The notes: generated from the letters alone by a model not told the origin. DNA of 64,000 nt from Spartobacteria bacterium (GCA_021325495.1 JAJPGZ010000001.1:85693-149692), one strand, 5' to 3'. Counted from the first letter of the stretch, positions 50,642 through 59,682 are shown. A program made the numbers and translations.

Positions 50642-51489
50642 ATCTTCGTAAATACAAGCGCACCGAGCAGAAGGGGCAAGTAGATGATCGACGCGAGAAA
50701 CAAAGTTCGCGCGGACGCGCGCGTGCGCAGCCGCAGAAAGCGCATCGCCACCGCCACGAAGGCGGCGCTGAGCGCGACCGCGACCGGCACGTAAATTAAA
50801 TTCGCGACACCGACGAATCCCGGCAGTCCCGACATCGCGAGCAGCAAAATGCAAAAAAGAACGCTTTGGCTCGCGCTGCGCGCACCCGTTTCGTCATCGC
50901 TCGAAATCATTTCGAAACCTGCGCGCGAATAATCTTCGCGATACATCCACGCGATGGCGAAGAAATGCGGCAGTTGCCAGAGCACGAGAATAACAAACAA
51001 ACTCCAGGCGCCAGCATCGATGCGGCCACGCGCCGCGACCCAGCCAATGACGGGCGGAAGCGCGCCGGGAATCGTGCCCACGAGCGTGTTGAATGTGCTG
51101 ACGCGTTTCAACGGCGTATAAGCGAAGATGTAAATGATGATGGTGACGGCGGCGAGCGCGGCGCTGAGCGCGTTACAGGCAAACGCGAGATAAGCGACAC
51201 CGAAGATCGACATGGTACTGCCGACGATGAGCGCTTCGTTAGGCGACATCCGGCCCGCGGGAACCGGACGATCTTGCGTGCGCCGCATCAACGCGTCCAC
51301 TTTTCGCTCCCACCATTGATTGAGCGCGGCTGCGCCCGCAGCCGCCGCCGCCGTGCCGAACACGACGTGAAAGAACGCGATGTAACTAATCGGCGAAGGC
51401 GCGGCCACGTAATAACCGACCGCGGTCGTGAGTAAGACGAGCAACGTGAGTCGCGCCTTGATCAGCTCGGAGAAATCCGATGCCTTCAC
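50638..51489 (-). CDS. ctaB: Protoheme IX farnesyltransferase (heme O synthase)
   Basis: This 283-residue UbiA-type prenyltransferase has the Asp-rich motif in 'VDALMRRTQDRPVPAGRMSP' (NxxxD equivalent), 'GTIPGALPPVIGW' and the second motif near 'MYREDYSRAGFEM'. Multiple helices are present. It converts heme B to heme O for the oxidase. It has ATGA overlaps with ctaA upstream and sco downstream. Confidence 0.95.
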   Translation of the reverse strand: MKASDFSELIKARLTLLVLLTTAVGYYVAAPSPISYIAFFHVVFGTAAAAAGAAALNQWWERKVDALMRRTQDRPVPAGRMSPNEALIVGSTMSIFGVAYLAFACNALSAALAAVTIIIYIFAYTPLKRVSTFNTLVGTIPGALPPVIGWVAARGRIDAGAWSLFVILVLWQLPHFFAIAWMYREDYSRAGFEMISSDDETGARSASQSVLFCILLLAMSGLPGFVGVANLIYVPVAVALSAAFVAVAMRFLRLRTRASARTLFLASIIYLPLLLGALVFTKI

Positions 51490-52499
51490 GCGATCACGGC
51501 TTCGGCCGGAGATGTCGATCTTGTATCAACGCGCTGCAATCGCGCCGCGATCGCGCAAATGCTCACGCCTAACGAAAACATGATGGCACCGACCGCGACA
51601 TGCGCGGTGGCGATGTCCGCGGCTTTGTTGCTCCAAATCACCCAGGCGCCGAGCGTGATCTGCACGAACACGCCGATCAACCACAAGATCGACAATCGTC
51701 GCAGCGGCGTTTCGCGCGCGCGCGTAAATGTCATGATCACGCCCATCGCGATGAGCAGCGCGAGAAATCGATGCGCCATCTGCAACCAAATTTGAAATGC
51801 GTTCACGTCGGACAATGCGCGCGCGTCGCGCCAGAGATTAATTTTCTGGAGCGCATCCGCGCTAGTGTCCGGGATCCACGCGCCATTCGCCGTCGGAAAA
51901 TCGAGAATGGCAAGATCACGATGCTGATGACGCATGGTCGCGCCGAGTGCGAGCTGCAGGTAAATCGCGATCGTGGTCGTCAGCGCGATGTTTCCGATTC
52001 GCGCAAGATCGACATGTGTATTCGGAAGATTGCGCCAAAGATTTGTTCGGACGAGCGCAATGAAAACGAGCAGCGCTAAGAATGCTTGCGCGACGCATGC
52101 GTGAAAGATTCCGATTTGATCGCGCATCGTTGTCACACGCAGGCCGCCCAGAATTCCCTGGAGAATGACCGCGGCGACCGCGATTACGCCTAACGAACGC
52201 ACCCATTGTCGATCTTCCACCCGCCACAACCAGATGGCGAGGATGATGGTGAGAAGGCCGACGATAGACGCGATGAGCCGGTGGGTGTGTTCGAAAAATA
52301 TTCCGCCGATCCATTGCGAGATCGGGAACATGAACATGTTGTAGCCGAAGGTGGTCGGCCAATCGGGGACGGCGAGGCCGTAACCTTTGCTCGTGACCAT
52401 GCCGCCGCTGCAAATAAGTAGGAGCGTGCAGACGGCGGTGAACCAGGCGAAGTGATTCAGCCAACGCGCCGACCGTGTAGATGTCGATCTTAGCGCCAC
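51486..52499 (-). CDS. ctaA: Heme A synthase (CtaA/COX15)
   Basis: This protein of about 337 residues and eight helices oxidises the heme O methyl group to give heme A. Conserved His lie in FFEHTHRLIASIVGLL and FHACVAQAFLALLVF, and later in MAHRFLALLIA and the final helix (ATAHVAVGAIMFSL). The signature 'GLAVPDWPTTFGYNMF' is diagnostic. I take GTG 52499, 15 bp after the coxB stop, because a longer frame to 52709 lies inside coxB and is Arg-rich. The start remains uncertain. Confidence 0.9.
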   Translation of the reverse strand: MALRSTSTRSARWLNHFAWFTAVCTLLLICSGGMVTSKGYGLAVPDWPTTFGYNMFMFPISQWIGGIFFEHTHRLIASIVGLLTIILAIWLWRVEDRQWVRSLGVIAVAAVILQGILGGLRVTTMRDQIGIFHACVAQAFLALLVFIALVRTNLWRNLPNTHVDLARIGNIALTTTIAIYLQLALGATMRHQHRDLAILDFPTANGAWIPDTSADALQKINLWRDARALSDVNAFQIWLQMAHRFLALLIAMGVIMTFTRARETPLRRLSILWLIGVFVQITLGAWVIWSNKAADIATAHVAVGAIMFSLGVSICAIAARLQRVDTRSTSPAEAVIA

Positions 52500-52513
52500 G
52501 TCGCGAGCGCCGG

Positions 52514-53434
52514 TTACTGTCCGCTCGGACTTGGCGAAGGCGCGGCGTTTTTGTCCTGCGGCAATTGCGGGTTGCCGACTTTCGGCGCGCCCGGTGGCGG
52601 AACTGTTCCCGGCGTCGGCCCTGCTTGCGCGGGTTCGCCCGGCGGACGTTGTGTGGCCGGTGGGGCGCTGGCGGCACCACCAGCGAGCTCGGCGCGTTCT
52701 TTCAACCACGCTTGATATTCGTTAGGCTCATCGACGACGAGCGTACCCTTCATTCCGTAATGTCCGAGACCGCAAAGTTGGCCGCAGATGATTTCGTAGG
52801 TGCCGGGCTTGACCGGTTTAAACCACATAGGGATGAGCGAGCCCGGAATGGCGTCGCCGGCGATGCGCATATGCACGAGCGCGAAATTGTGGATCACATC
52901 TTTCGACGATAATTCAACGATGACGGGATGATTCACCGGCACGTGCAGTTCGCCGGTGGTGACGATGTCGTCTTTCGCAGCCGGATCGTTTTGATCGAGG
53001 CCTAACGGATTCGAGTTCGAGACGAGATTGACGTCGCGCCGGCCGAACTGTCCGTCGGGCCCGGGCAGGTGGAAGTTCCAGTTGAATTGCTGGCCGACGG
53101 CGTGAACGACAATCGCGTCTTTCGTGTCCGGAAATTCGTTCACGCGTTTCGCCCAAAGAGGAATGGCAAATCCGATGAGCAATACCGCTTCGATGAGCAC
53201 GACAGAAAATTCCAAGTGGGTCGAGATCGCGCTTTTGACGCCGTGATAATCGGCGCGCGGATGTTTGCGGCGCCGGAAACGGATCAGGACGAAAACGAAA
53301 TAGGCCGACCACCCGAGGAAGAGCGCGCCCATGAACCAGTGTGCGAATTCGAGAATGTGGTCGATCTGATAACCGTGCTCGGACGCGTTTGGCGGCTGGC
53401 CGAGAAACTGATTGATGAGGGCGAGGCTAATCAT
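52514..53434 (-). CDS. coxB: Cytochrome c oxidase subunit II
   Basis: This 306-residue subunit has two N-terminal helices and a cupredoxin domain with the CuA site CGQLCGLGHYGMKG (Cys-x3-Cys-x3-His-x2-Met) and the upstream His in DVIHNFALVHMRI. It accepts electrons from cytochrome c. A Pro-rich C-terminal tail of about 50 residues follows the cupredoxin fold and is unusual. There is no fused heme c domain. It is placed after the two small membrane genes rather than before coxA. Confidence 0.94.
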   Translation of the reverse strand: MISLALINQFLGQPPNASEHGYQIDHILEFAHWFMGALFLGWSAYFVFVLIRFRRRKHPRADYHGVKSAISTHLEFSVVLIEAVLLIGFAIPLWAKRVNEFPDTKDAIVVHAVGQQFNWNFHLPGPDGQFGRRDVNLVSNSNPLGLDQNDPAAKDDIVTTGELHVPVNHPVIVELSSKDVIHNFALVHMRIAGDAIPGSLIPMWFKPVKPGTYEIICGQLCGLGHYGMKGTLVVDEPNEYQAWLKERAELAGGAASAPPATQRPPGEPAQAGPTPGTVPPPGAPKVGNPQLPQDKNAAPSPSPSGQ

Positions 53435-53690
53435 ATTTCGCGAGGTCCTCTTGAATCAGTTTCTGATCGGGCGTGAGCGGCGTCCGGCTGTGGCGATAAA
53501 TGGAGTAACTGAACGCGCCGACGCCGCCGAGCACGGTCATGATGGCGGCGAAGAGAAACCAGATGGCGACGGACATGTTCTCGGCCGATTTGCCGTCCTT
53601 CGCGCCGTAACAAAACGGACACGCGCTGGCTTGCTGCACTGCGAGCAAGATCGACAAGGACAAGATCGACAAAAACTTTTTCACGTTCAT
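53427..53690 (-). CDS. Small CPFC-motif membrane protein of the oxidase operon
   Basis: This 87-residue protein starts MNVKKFLSILSLSILLAVQQ (ATG 53690), a signal sequence encoded largely by a motif A doublet at 53647-53671. The mature N-terminus follows at ASACPFCYGAKDG, then one membrane helix (IWFLFAAIMTVLGGVGAF). The CPFC pair directly after the signal peptide could bind metal or form a thiol pair; a role in oxidase assembly is inferred from location only. It overlaps both neighbours by a few bases. Confidence 0.65.
   Translation of the reverse strand: MNVKKFLSILSLSILLAVQQASACPFCYGAKDGKSAENMSVAIWFLFAAIMTVLGGVGAFSYSIYRHSRTPLTPDQKLIQEDLAKYD
53647..53671 (+). repeat. Motif A direct doublet (15-bp spacing)
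   Basis: AAGATCGACA occurs at 53647-53656 and 53662-53671. It is read as SILSLSIL in the signal peptide of the CPFC protein, much like the M20 signal peptide at 788. Confidence 0.9.
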
Positions 53691-53896
53691 GTGATGATGC
53701 CGAGACGTTTCATTTTGCGGTAGAACCAGACGCCGTAAATGATGAGCGCGAGGGCGCAAGCGAAGGAGGCGATGGCGCCGGCGAGGTAAATCGATTCGCC
53801 TTCGATCATGTCAATCGCCACACACCACGCTCCGAGCGCGATCGCGACCGCGGTGGAGAGGAAGATGAAGACGAAGTGAAATGCTTTTAGCGACAT
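53687..53896 (-). CDS. Small two-helix membrane protein of the oxidase operon
   Basis: This 69-residue protein has two helices (FHFVFIFLSTAVAIALGAW and YLAGAIASFACALALIIYGV) and a basic end (RKMKRLGIIT). It has an ATGA overlap with the CPFC gene and a 3-bp gap after the subunit IV gene. It could be an accessory oxidase subunit; the sequence alone does not identify a family. Confidence 0.6.
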   Translation of the reverse strand: MSLKAFHFVFIFLSTAVAIALGAWCVAIDMIEGESIYLAGAIASFACALALIIYGVWFYRKMKRLGIIT

Positions 53897-53899
53897 GGC

Positions 53900-54241
53900 C
53901 TAACGAACGATGGGGTTGTACCAGGCGAGATAAGTGAGAAAGAAAAGTCCGAGCACGAAAAAGGCGGTGAAGATGAGCACGCGGTAAATGAGGCGTTTCT
54001 CTGCGGCCAAATGCATGAAGATGGCGGCGACGAGGCCGGCCTTGAACGTGGCCACGAGCATGGCGACGACGATGTTGGCCTTGGCCGTTCCGAAATTCAC
54101 ATACGAGAGCGCGACGGTGAGGGCGGTGAAAACAAGTAGCGTGACGCCGACCATGACGTAACGCATGACGTGTTGGTGAACGCCGTGCGCGTATTCTTCG
54201 TGTTCGGCCGGGTCTTGCGAAATATCGGGCGGGTTGTTCAT
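53900..54241 (-). CDS. Cytochrome c oxidase subunit IV (prokaryotic type)
   Basis: This 113-residue protein has a polar N-terminus and three helices (YVMVGVTLLVFTALTVALSY, ANIVVAMLVATFKAGLVAAI, FTAFFVLGLFFLTYLAWY). 'VATFKAGLVAAIFMHLAAE' is the conserved pattern of CyoD/COX4-type subunits (K-x-x-x-V-x-x-x-F-M-H-L). It stabilises the subunit I-III complex. It lies 3 bp downstream of coxC. Confidence 0.88.
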   Translation of the reverse strand: MNNPPDISQDPAEHEEYAHGVHQHVMRYVMVGVTLLVFTALTVALSYVNFGTAKANIVVAMLVATFKAGLVAAIFMHLAAEKRLIYRVLIFTAFFVLGLFFLTYLAWYNPIVR

Positions 54242-54244
54242 CGG

Positions 54245-55120
54245 TCAGAGCAAATAAAAGAGCGGGAAGACGAAAATCCAGATAAGATCGACAAAGTGCC
54301 AGAAGAGGCCGCTGACCTCGACGCGGTTGGCGAGATGCTCGGGATTGCGCTGGTAAACTTTTTTGCTGACCGGCAGCCACATGTAAGTGAAGACGAGAAC
54401 GCCGCCGAGCACATGCAATCCGTGCAGACCGGTGATGGTGAAATAGGTCGCGAAATATTGATTATGCCACGGGCCGAACGACGTGTTGCGTTCGACATCT
54501 TCCTTGTCGATCTTGGCGACGTGATCGGTGGGCGGCACGTAGAAAAAATGCGGCCGATCGTTCGCGGGATTGTTTGGCTCGACGTAAACGGGGTCGAGAC
54601 CGATCTCGAATTCCTTGATGTTAGGATCGGCGAGCGCTTCGTGATTTTCGAGATGGCCGGTGATCTCGACGCGTGGCTCGAGACCTTTTTCGGTGCGGCG
54701 TTCGTTACCGAGATACTTCTCGTATTTCGCAAGCGCTTCCGGTTTTAATTTCGCGCCGTAGTGCTCGAATTTCTGCGGCCACTCGTAGGTGAGTTTGACC
54801 ACGAGAAAGATGATGCCGCACAAAATGGTGACGAGCATGTACCACCAATACGCTCGATACCGGCGCATCTTCAGCGCGGCCCACGCGAGCACGACCGTGA
54901 CCGACGAAATGATGAGGATCGCCGTGTTCATCGCGCCGACCGGAACGTTGAGCAGGCCGTGCGGCCATTCGCCCGGCAGGGCGTCGAGGCGCAGGAAAAT
55001 GTAGGCAGAGAAAAGTCCGCCGAAGAGCATTACTTCCGACGCTAGAAATAACCAGATGCCGACTTTTGCATTCCACAGACCGGTGTCGGGTCGCGTCGAA
55101 ATTGTGTACGGAATCTCCAT
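54245..55120 (-). CDS. coxC: Cytochrome c oxidase subunit III
   Basis: This 291-residue membrane subunit has the N-terminal 'WLFLASEVMLFGGLFSAYIF', the usual start of subunit III. Its C-terminal region has 'TFTITGLHGLHVLGGVL', with conserved His, and 'LFWHFVDLIWIFVFPLFY'. A soluble stretch of about 110 residues between helices 3 and 4 (after WPQKFEHYG) is longer than usual. The ATG start is part of a motif B-A run (55138-55118), like the ftsZ start. Confidence 0.94.
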   Translation of the reverse strand: MEIPYTISTRPDTGLWNAKVGIWLFLASEVMLFGGLFSAYIFLRLDALPGEWPHGLLNVPVGAMNTAILIISSVTVVLAWAALKMRRYRAYWWYMLVTILCGIIFLVVKLTYEWPQKFEHYGAKLKPEALAKYEKYLGNERRTEKGLEPRVEITGHLENHEALADPNIKEFEIGLDPVYVEPNNPANDRPHFFYVPPTDHVAKIDKEDVERNTSFGPWHNQYFATYFTITGLHGLHVLGGVLVFTYMWLPVSKKVYQRNPEHLANRVEVSGLFWHFVDLIWIFVFPLFYLL

Positions 55121-55132
55121 GTCGATCTTTCG

Positions 55133-57013
55133 TTAGGCCAAAACGGTTTCCGGTTCGGGACGCCGGCGAGTGCGCTCGGTTTCCTCGACCGGTTCGTTTT
55201 GCATGGTGAAATCTTTTTCGCGGCCGGGCAGGCTGTATTCATACGGACCGCGGTACGCCACCGGCGTGATCACGAAATTTCCATGCGGCGGACGATTCGG
55301 CGCGGTCCACTCGAGCGTGGTCGCTTCCCACGGATTGTCGTCCACTTTCTTCCCGTGTTTGATGCTCCAGAAGAAATTGATGATGAACGGAATTTGCGCG
55401 AGCCCCATCGTCCACGCCGCCCACGAGATCGGCGTGTTCCATTGAAATCCGCTCAACCCCCAGACGTGTTCGTTGCCGATCGTCCAACCCTGGCCGCCAT
55501 CATACCAACGACGATGCATGCCGAGCATTCCCTGCAAAAACATCGGGAGAAAGATCACGTTCATGCAAATGAGGGACGGCCAGAAATGCACTTTTGACCA
55601 AAACTCATTCATCATGCGGCCGGTAGCCTTCGGGTACCAGTAATAAACACCGGCGAATAATCCGAAGATGGTTCCCGGCGCGACGATGTAATGGAAATGC
55701 GCGATGACGTAATAGGTGTCGTGCAAGTAGAGATCGGCGCTATTAAACGCGAGCGGAATACCCGTTAGGCCGCCGATTCCGAACATCGGCAAAAACGCGG
55801 TCGCCCAAAGCATCGGCACGGTAAATCGAATCGAACCGCCCCACAGCGAAATGAAAAACGCGCTCAGCACGATGACCGACGGAATGGAAATGAGGAGCGT
55901 GGTGGTTTGGAAAAACGCGCTCACGGTCGAGCCCATTCCAGTGAGCCACATGTGATGCGCCCAGACGATGAACGAGAGGAATCCGATGACGAGCACGGAA
56001 AAGACGAGCGATTTGTAACCCCAGAGCGGCTTGCGTGAATTGTTCGCGATGATTTCGGCGACGATGCCGAACGCCGGAAGAATGAGCACGTAAACTTCCG
56101 GATGTCCGAGGAACCAGAAAAGATGTTGCCAGAGCAACGGACTGCCGCCGCCGCTGATGTGCACGGCCGCGCCATTCACAACCAGTCCTGTGGGCAGAAA
56201 GAAACTCGTGCCGGCGACGCGATCCATGAATTGCATGACGAGCGCGGCTTCGAGCGGCGGGAACGCGAGCAACAACAGGAACGCGGTCACAAATTGGGTC
56301 CAAACGAAAAACGGCAGCCGCATCCACGTCAGCCCTTTCGCACGCAATTGAATGATCGTGGTGATGAAATTAACTGCGCCGAGCAACGACGACGTGATCA
56401 GGAAAATAAATCCAAGGATCCACATCGTCTGCCCGTTCCAAATCAGATGATAATGCGGACCCTTGTCCGCGATATCGGCCAGCGGCGTGTATGAGGTCCA
56501 ACCGCTTTTCGCCGCGCCGCCTGGAACGAAAAAGCTCGCCACCATGACCGCTGCGCCGACGAAGAACGCCCAGAAACTGGCTGCGTTCACTTTCGGAAAG
56601 GTCATGTCCGGCGCGCCGATCTGCAGCGGAACGACGAAATTTCCAAAAGCCGCGAACGCCACCGGCACGACCCCGAGGAAGATCATGATCGTGCCGTGCA
56701 TCGCGCCTAACGAATTGTAAAATTCCGGCGCCATCTTGCCCCCATCCATCGTTCCGGGACCGAAGATTTTGCTTAGCACGCCGCCGATGACCGGCATGGC
56801 GTGGCCGGGATACGCCAATTGAAAGCGCATCATCATCATGAGGCTGAAGCCGAAGAAAAGGAAAAGCAGGCCACAGACGCCGTACCAGATGCCGATCACC
56901 TTGTGATCGGTGGAGAAAACATATTTGCGCCACCAGCCGAGCTCGTGGTGCTCATGTTCGCCGTGATGCTCGTGGGATTCGTGATGTGCCGCGGCAGAAG
57001 TGGAAGCGTCCAT
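55133..57013 (-). CDS. coxA: Cytochrome c oxidase subunit I (aa3 type)
   Basis: This 626-residue heme-copper oxidase core has about twelve helices. The CuB/His-Tyr region reads WFLGHPEVYVLILPAFG (with the K-pathway Glu of the A1 group), then 'VWAHHMWLTGM' with the CuB His pair. 'YVIAHFHYIVAPGTIFGLF' carries the heme a3 and heme a His. It has a His-rich N-terminus (ESHEHHGEHEHHELGWW). It reduces O2 to water and pumps protons. It is the first gene of the oxidase operon; 57014-57133 upstream holds a motif A doublet but no clear promoter. Confidence 0.96.
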   Translation of the reverse strand: MDASTSAAAHHESHEHHGEHEHHELGWWRKYVFSTDHKVIGIWYGVCGLLFLFFGFSLMMMMRFQLAYPGHAMPVIGGVLSKIFGPGTMDGGKMAPEFYNSLGAMHGTIMIFLGVVPVAFAAFGNFVVPLQIGAPDMTFPKVNAASFWAFFVGAAVMVASFFVPGGAAKSGWTSYTPLADIADKGPHYHLIWNGQTMWILGFIFLITSSLLGAVNFITTIIQLRAKGLTWMRLPFFVWTQFVTAFLLLLAFPPLEAALVMQFMDRVAGTSFFLPTGLVVNGAAVHISGGGSPLLWQHLFWFLGHPEVYVLILPAFGIVAEIIANNSRKPLWGYKSLVFSVLVIGFLSFIVWAHHMWLTGMGSTVSAFFQTTTLLISIPSVIVLSAFFISLWGGSIRFTVPMLWATAFLPMFGIGGLTGIPLAFNSADLYLHDTYYVIAHFHYIVAPGTIFGLFAGVYYWYPKATGRMMNEFWSKVHFWPSLICMNVIFLPMFLQGMLGMHRRWYDGGQGWTIGNEHVWGLSGFQWNTPISWAAWTMGLAQIPFIINFFWSIKHGKKVDDNPWEATTLEWTAPNRPPHGNFVITPVAYRGPYEYSLPGREKDFTMQNEPVEETERTRRRPEPETVLA

Positions 57014-57109
57014 TTCAGGAGAAAGTTACCCTGCCAATATCGAAAGAGAAAAGCTCATTGCAAAGCCTGAAATTACTTCGCACCAGCCTGCGATTTTGCG
57101 CGTGGAAGA

Positions 57110-57135
57110 TGTCGATCTTGCAACATGTCGATCTT
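57110..57135 (-). repeat. Motif A direct doublet (16-bp spacing)
   Basis: TGTCGATCTT occurs at 57110-57119 and 57126-57135. It lies between the histidine phosphatase stop and coxA; the second copy touches the phosphatase stop codon. Confidence 0.9.
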
Positions 57136-57820
57136 ATTTCTCGTTCCACCACTTCGACAAACGCGTGCTCGGGATTTCCGTGATGTGGTGTCGCGTTTGT
57201 TCGTAATGCGACGTGTCGTTGAACAGCGTCAGACGCGCGCGCGTCGTGTCTTTAAAATCGACAATGTTCAACGCCGCCGGTTTTTGATCGAGATTGTCGC
57301 GATAACGGCGGGGATCGAAACCAAGCAGCGAGCTGAGCAATAACCGGATGGTCGCCTTGTGCGAAACAATCAGGATTGTCTTCCCCGAATTCTCGCGCAC
57401 GAGATCGATCAGCAACGGCAACGCGCGCGCGATCACCTGCACGCCGCTTTCGCCGCCGGCCGGCGCGAATGTGTACGGGTCCTTCTCCCATTCGGCTGCT
57501 TCTTCGGGGAATTTTTGTTCGACCTCGCGCCGCGTCATTTGCTCCCAGCGGCCGTGACTGATCTCGCGCAAACCTTCGCGCGTTTCCACTTCGAGATTGT
57601 GCGGCGCAGCCAAAATTTTCGCGGTTTCAATCGTGCGTCCGAGCGGCGAGGCGAAAATCGTTGAGATCTCCTCGCCGGCGAGGCGTTCCGCCAGACGGCG
57701 CGTCTGTTCGCGGCCTTCATCGGAAAGATCGACATCGGTCGCGCCCGCGAACCGGTCCTCCGCGCTAAGCACAGTCGCGCCGTGTCGCACCATGAACACG
57801 CGCGTGACCGGCGTCGGCAT
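57134..57820 (-). CDS. Histidine phosphatase family protein
   Basis: This 228-residue protein has the phosphohistidine motif FMVRHGATVLSAEDRFAG near the N-terminus, 'IFASPLGRTIETAKIL' for the second Arg, EIsHGRWE-type 'EISHGRWEQM', and the second His in ILIVSHKATIRLLL. The pattern fits the phosphoglycerate-mutase-like group, such as sugar-phosphate or alpha-ribazole phosphatases. Substrate cannot be predicted. It lies 1 bp downstream of the next gene's stop, in the same direction. Confidence 0.88.
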   Translation of the reverse strand: MPTPVTRVFMVRHGATVLSAEDRFAGATDVDLSDEGREQTRRLAERLAGEEISTIFASPLGRTIETAKILAAPHNLEVETREGLREISHGRWEQMTRREVEQKFPEEAAEWEKDPYTFAPAGGESGVQVIARALPLLIDLVRENSGKTILIVSHKATIRLLLSSLLGFDPRRYRDNLDQKPAALNIVDFKDTTRARLTLFNDTSHYEQTRHHITEIPSTRLSKWWNEK

Positions 57821-57821
57821 G

Positions 57822-58460
57822 CTAACGCTCGGTCGGCGGAAGCGTGGGCGACAGCGCGAAAAAGGCGATCGGCGTAATCGTCGCTACGAAGGCAGCTCCA
57901 ATCGTGACCGCGTTGACAATTATTCCCGCAATCGGATTCGGGAACGGATGCAAAAATCCAACCGTAGCCGAAGCGATCATCACGATAACGGCAGGAATTT
58001 CGATTTTTAGAAAGCGTTGCAGTTTTCGGCTGCGACGGCGTGGTATCGCCGACGCGGCTACGACCAGTTCCTCCTCTTTCGTTTGCGCGATCGGCGCCGA
58101 CCACACCGCCGCTTCCTTCGGAAGATCGACAACTACATTTGGCGGGACGCGGACCGATTTCGCCAGGCGAACCGCCGCAACCTTTTTCGCGCCCGGCGGC
58201 CGCGCGTTACCCGGGATCGCAACTTTCGGCGCCGCACTCTTCCCAAATCTCGGCACGCGCGCGATCACCGCGCGCTTCACCGTTTTTACTTCAGCTCGTT
58301 CGGCCTCAACCGGCGCCGCGACTTCTTTTTTCGGTTCCGGCGGCGCTTTCTTTTCGGTTTTGCGCGCGTAACGCTGGCGCTCCTCCAACACTCGCGCCCG
58401 GCTGACCGAGCGGGAAAAATCATCGGGAAAACTAAACGATTCGCTCGGGATTAAAGACAT
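57822..58460 (-). CDS. Basic membrane protein of unknown function
   Basis: This 212-residue protein has a Lys/Pro/Ala-rich N-terminal 145 residues without recognised domains, then two hydrophobic segments (IEIPAVIVMIASATVGFLHP and IIVNAVTIGAAFVATITPIA). The basic part would be cytoplasmic. No signal peptide or enzymatic motif is visible. It is divergent from dinB, with about 115 bp between them. Confidence 0.6.
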   Translation of the reverse strand: MSLIPSESFSFPDDFSRSVSRARVLEERQRYARKTEKKAPPEPKKEVAAPVEAERAEVKTVKRAVIARVPRFGKSAAPKVAIPGNARPPGAKKVAAVRLAKSVRVPPNVVVDLPKEAAVWSAPIAQTKEEELVVAASAIPRRRSRKLQRFLKIEIPAVIVMIASATVGFLHPFPNPIAGIIVNAVTIGAAFVATITPIAFFALSPTLPPTER

Positions 58461-58576
58461 GCGGCGGTTGAAAATTTTAGAGTCTTAAGAGTAAAACTTC
58501 GCGCCGAAACAATCAATCTAGTTCCGCGTTTTATTGCGCGTTTTGTGCGCGTTTTTTCCAACGCTATTTTACGTGC

Positions 58577-59632
58577 GTGCCGCAAGATCGACATCTTCAA
58601 AGAGCAATCATTCACGCGGACATGGATTGCTTTTATGCCGCCATCGAAATGCGCGATCGGCCCGAACTGCGCGGCAAACCGATCGGCGTCGGCGGCGCGC
58701 GTGGCCGTGGCGTGCTCACCACCTGCAATTACGAAGCGCGCGAATTCGGCGTGCGCTCCGCCATGCCCACATTCATGGCCCTGCAACGTTGTCCGAACCT
58801 CATCGTCATTCCGCCCCGATTCGAAATTTATCGTCGCGAAGCCGCAACCGTGCGCGCCATTTTTCACCGCTTCACTCCGCTGGTCGAACCGTTGTCGCTC
58901 GACGAAGCGTATCTCGACGTCACGGCTCATCCCGGCGCGCCGGGCGCGCTCGCGCAAGTCATTCGCGAAATGATCGTGCGCAAAACGCAGCTGACCTGTT
59001 CGGCCGGGATCGCGCCTAACAAGTTGCTGGCGAAGATCGCGAGCGACATCAAAAAGCCGAATGGCCAATTTGAAATCGAACCGGCGGACGTGGACGAATT
59101 CATGATCGAGCTGCCGGTGCGAAAACTCTGGGGCATCGGCGAGAAAACGGAAAAAAAGCTGCAGGACCTCGGTGTGAGCACGTGCGGCCAGCTCCAGAAA
59201 TTCTCGCGCGCGGAACTTGTCGATCTTTTCGGAAAGTTCGGGCTCGAGCTCTACGATCAATGCCGCGGCCGCGACGACCGCGCGGTCGAGCCGGATCGGC
59301 CACGCAAATCTTTCAGCACCGAAGAAACATTCTCGAGCGATCTCACCACACTGCGCGAATGTCAGTTGAAGGCGGAAGAGCTCGTGAACGAATTGTTAGG
59401 CGATTTGGCCGAAGTGCGGGAACGTTCCATCCGATCGATTTTTGTGAAGCTGAAGTTTTCCGATTTCACTCGCACAACCGTCGAGCGCGCCGGCCACGAA
59501 CCATCCTGGCCCGAATACGACGCGCTTCTGGCCGAAGGTTTCGCGCGTTACGGCAAACATGTGCGCTTGATCGGTGTCGGCGTCCGATTCACCGATCCGT
59601 CCGAGAACGAAACGCAATTGCCGCTGCTGTAA
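58577..59632 (+). CDS. dinB: DNA polymerase IV (Y family)
   Basis: This 351-residue translesion polymerase has catalytic acids in HADMDCFYAAIEMRD (about 14-28) and PLSLDEAYLDVT. The thumb HhH region reads 'GIAPNKLLAKIASDIKKPNG', and the little-finger domain starts near 'RKSFSTEETFSSDLTTL'. The start is GTG 58577, where the first residues (PQDRHLQ) come from a motif A copy; the IIHxDMD motif rules out the ATG at 58621. No C-terminal beta-clamp motif could be assigned with confidence. No LexA-type box was recognised upstream. Confidence 0.94.
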   Translation: MPQDRHLQRAIIHADMDCFYAAIEMRDRPELRGKPIGVGGARGRGVLTTCNYEAREFGVRSAMPTFMALQRCPNLIVIPPRFEIYRREAATVRAIFHRFTPLVEPLSLDEAYLDVTAHPGAPGALAQVIREMIVRKTQLTCSAGIAPNKLLAKIASDIKKPNGQFEIEPADVDEFMIELPVRKLWGIGEKTEKKLQDLGVSTCGQLQKFSRAELVDLFGKFGLELYDQCRGRDDRAVEPDRPRKSFSTEETFSSDLTTLRECQLKAEELVNELLGDLAEVRERSIRSIFVKLKFSDFTRTTVERAGHEPSWPEYDALLAEGFARYGKHVRLIGVGVRFTDPSENETQLPLL

Positions 59633-59663
59633 AAAAAAACGGCGGCAGGATTCGCCCGCCGCC
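59631..59663 (-). terminator. Rho-independent terminator
   Basis: On the minus strand a hairpin GGCGG-GCGAATCCTG-CCGCC is followed by G and nine T. It ends transcription from the small secreted protein gene (59683-60153) and overlaps the last codon of the convergent dinB. Confidence 0.8.
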
Positions 59664-59682
59664 GCAATTGATATGCGATTGA

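Noticed and set aside
58461..58576. LexA/SOS box upstream of dinB
   Set aside because: No convincing palindromic LexA-like site was found in the 115-bp gap.
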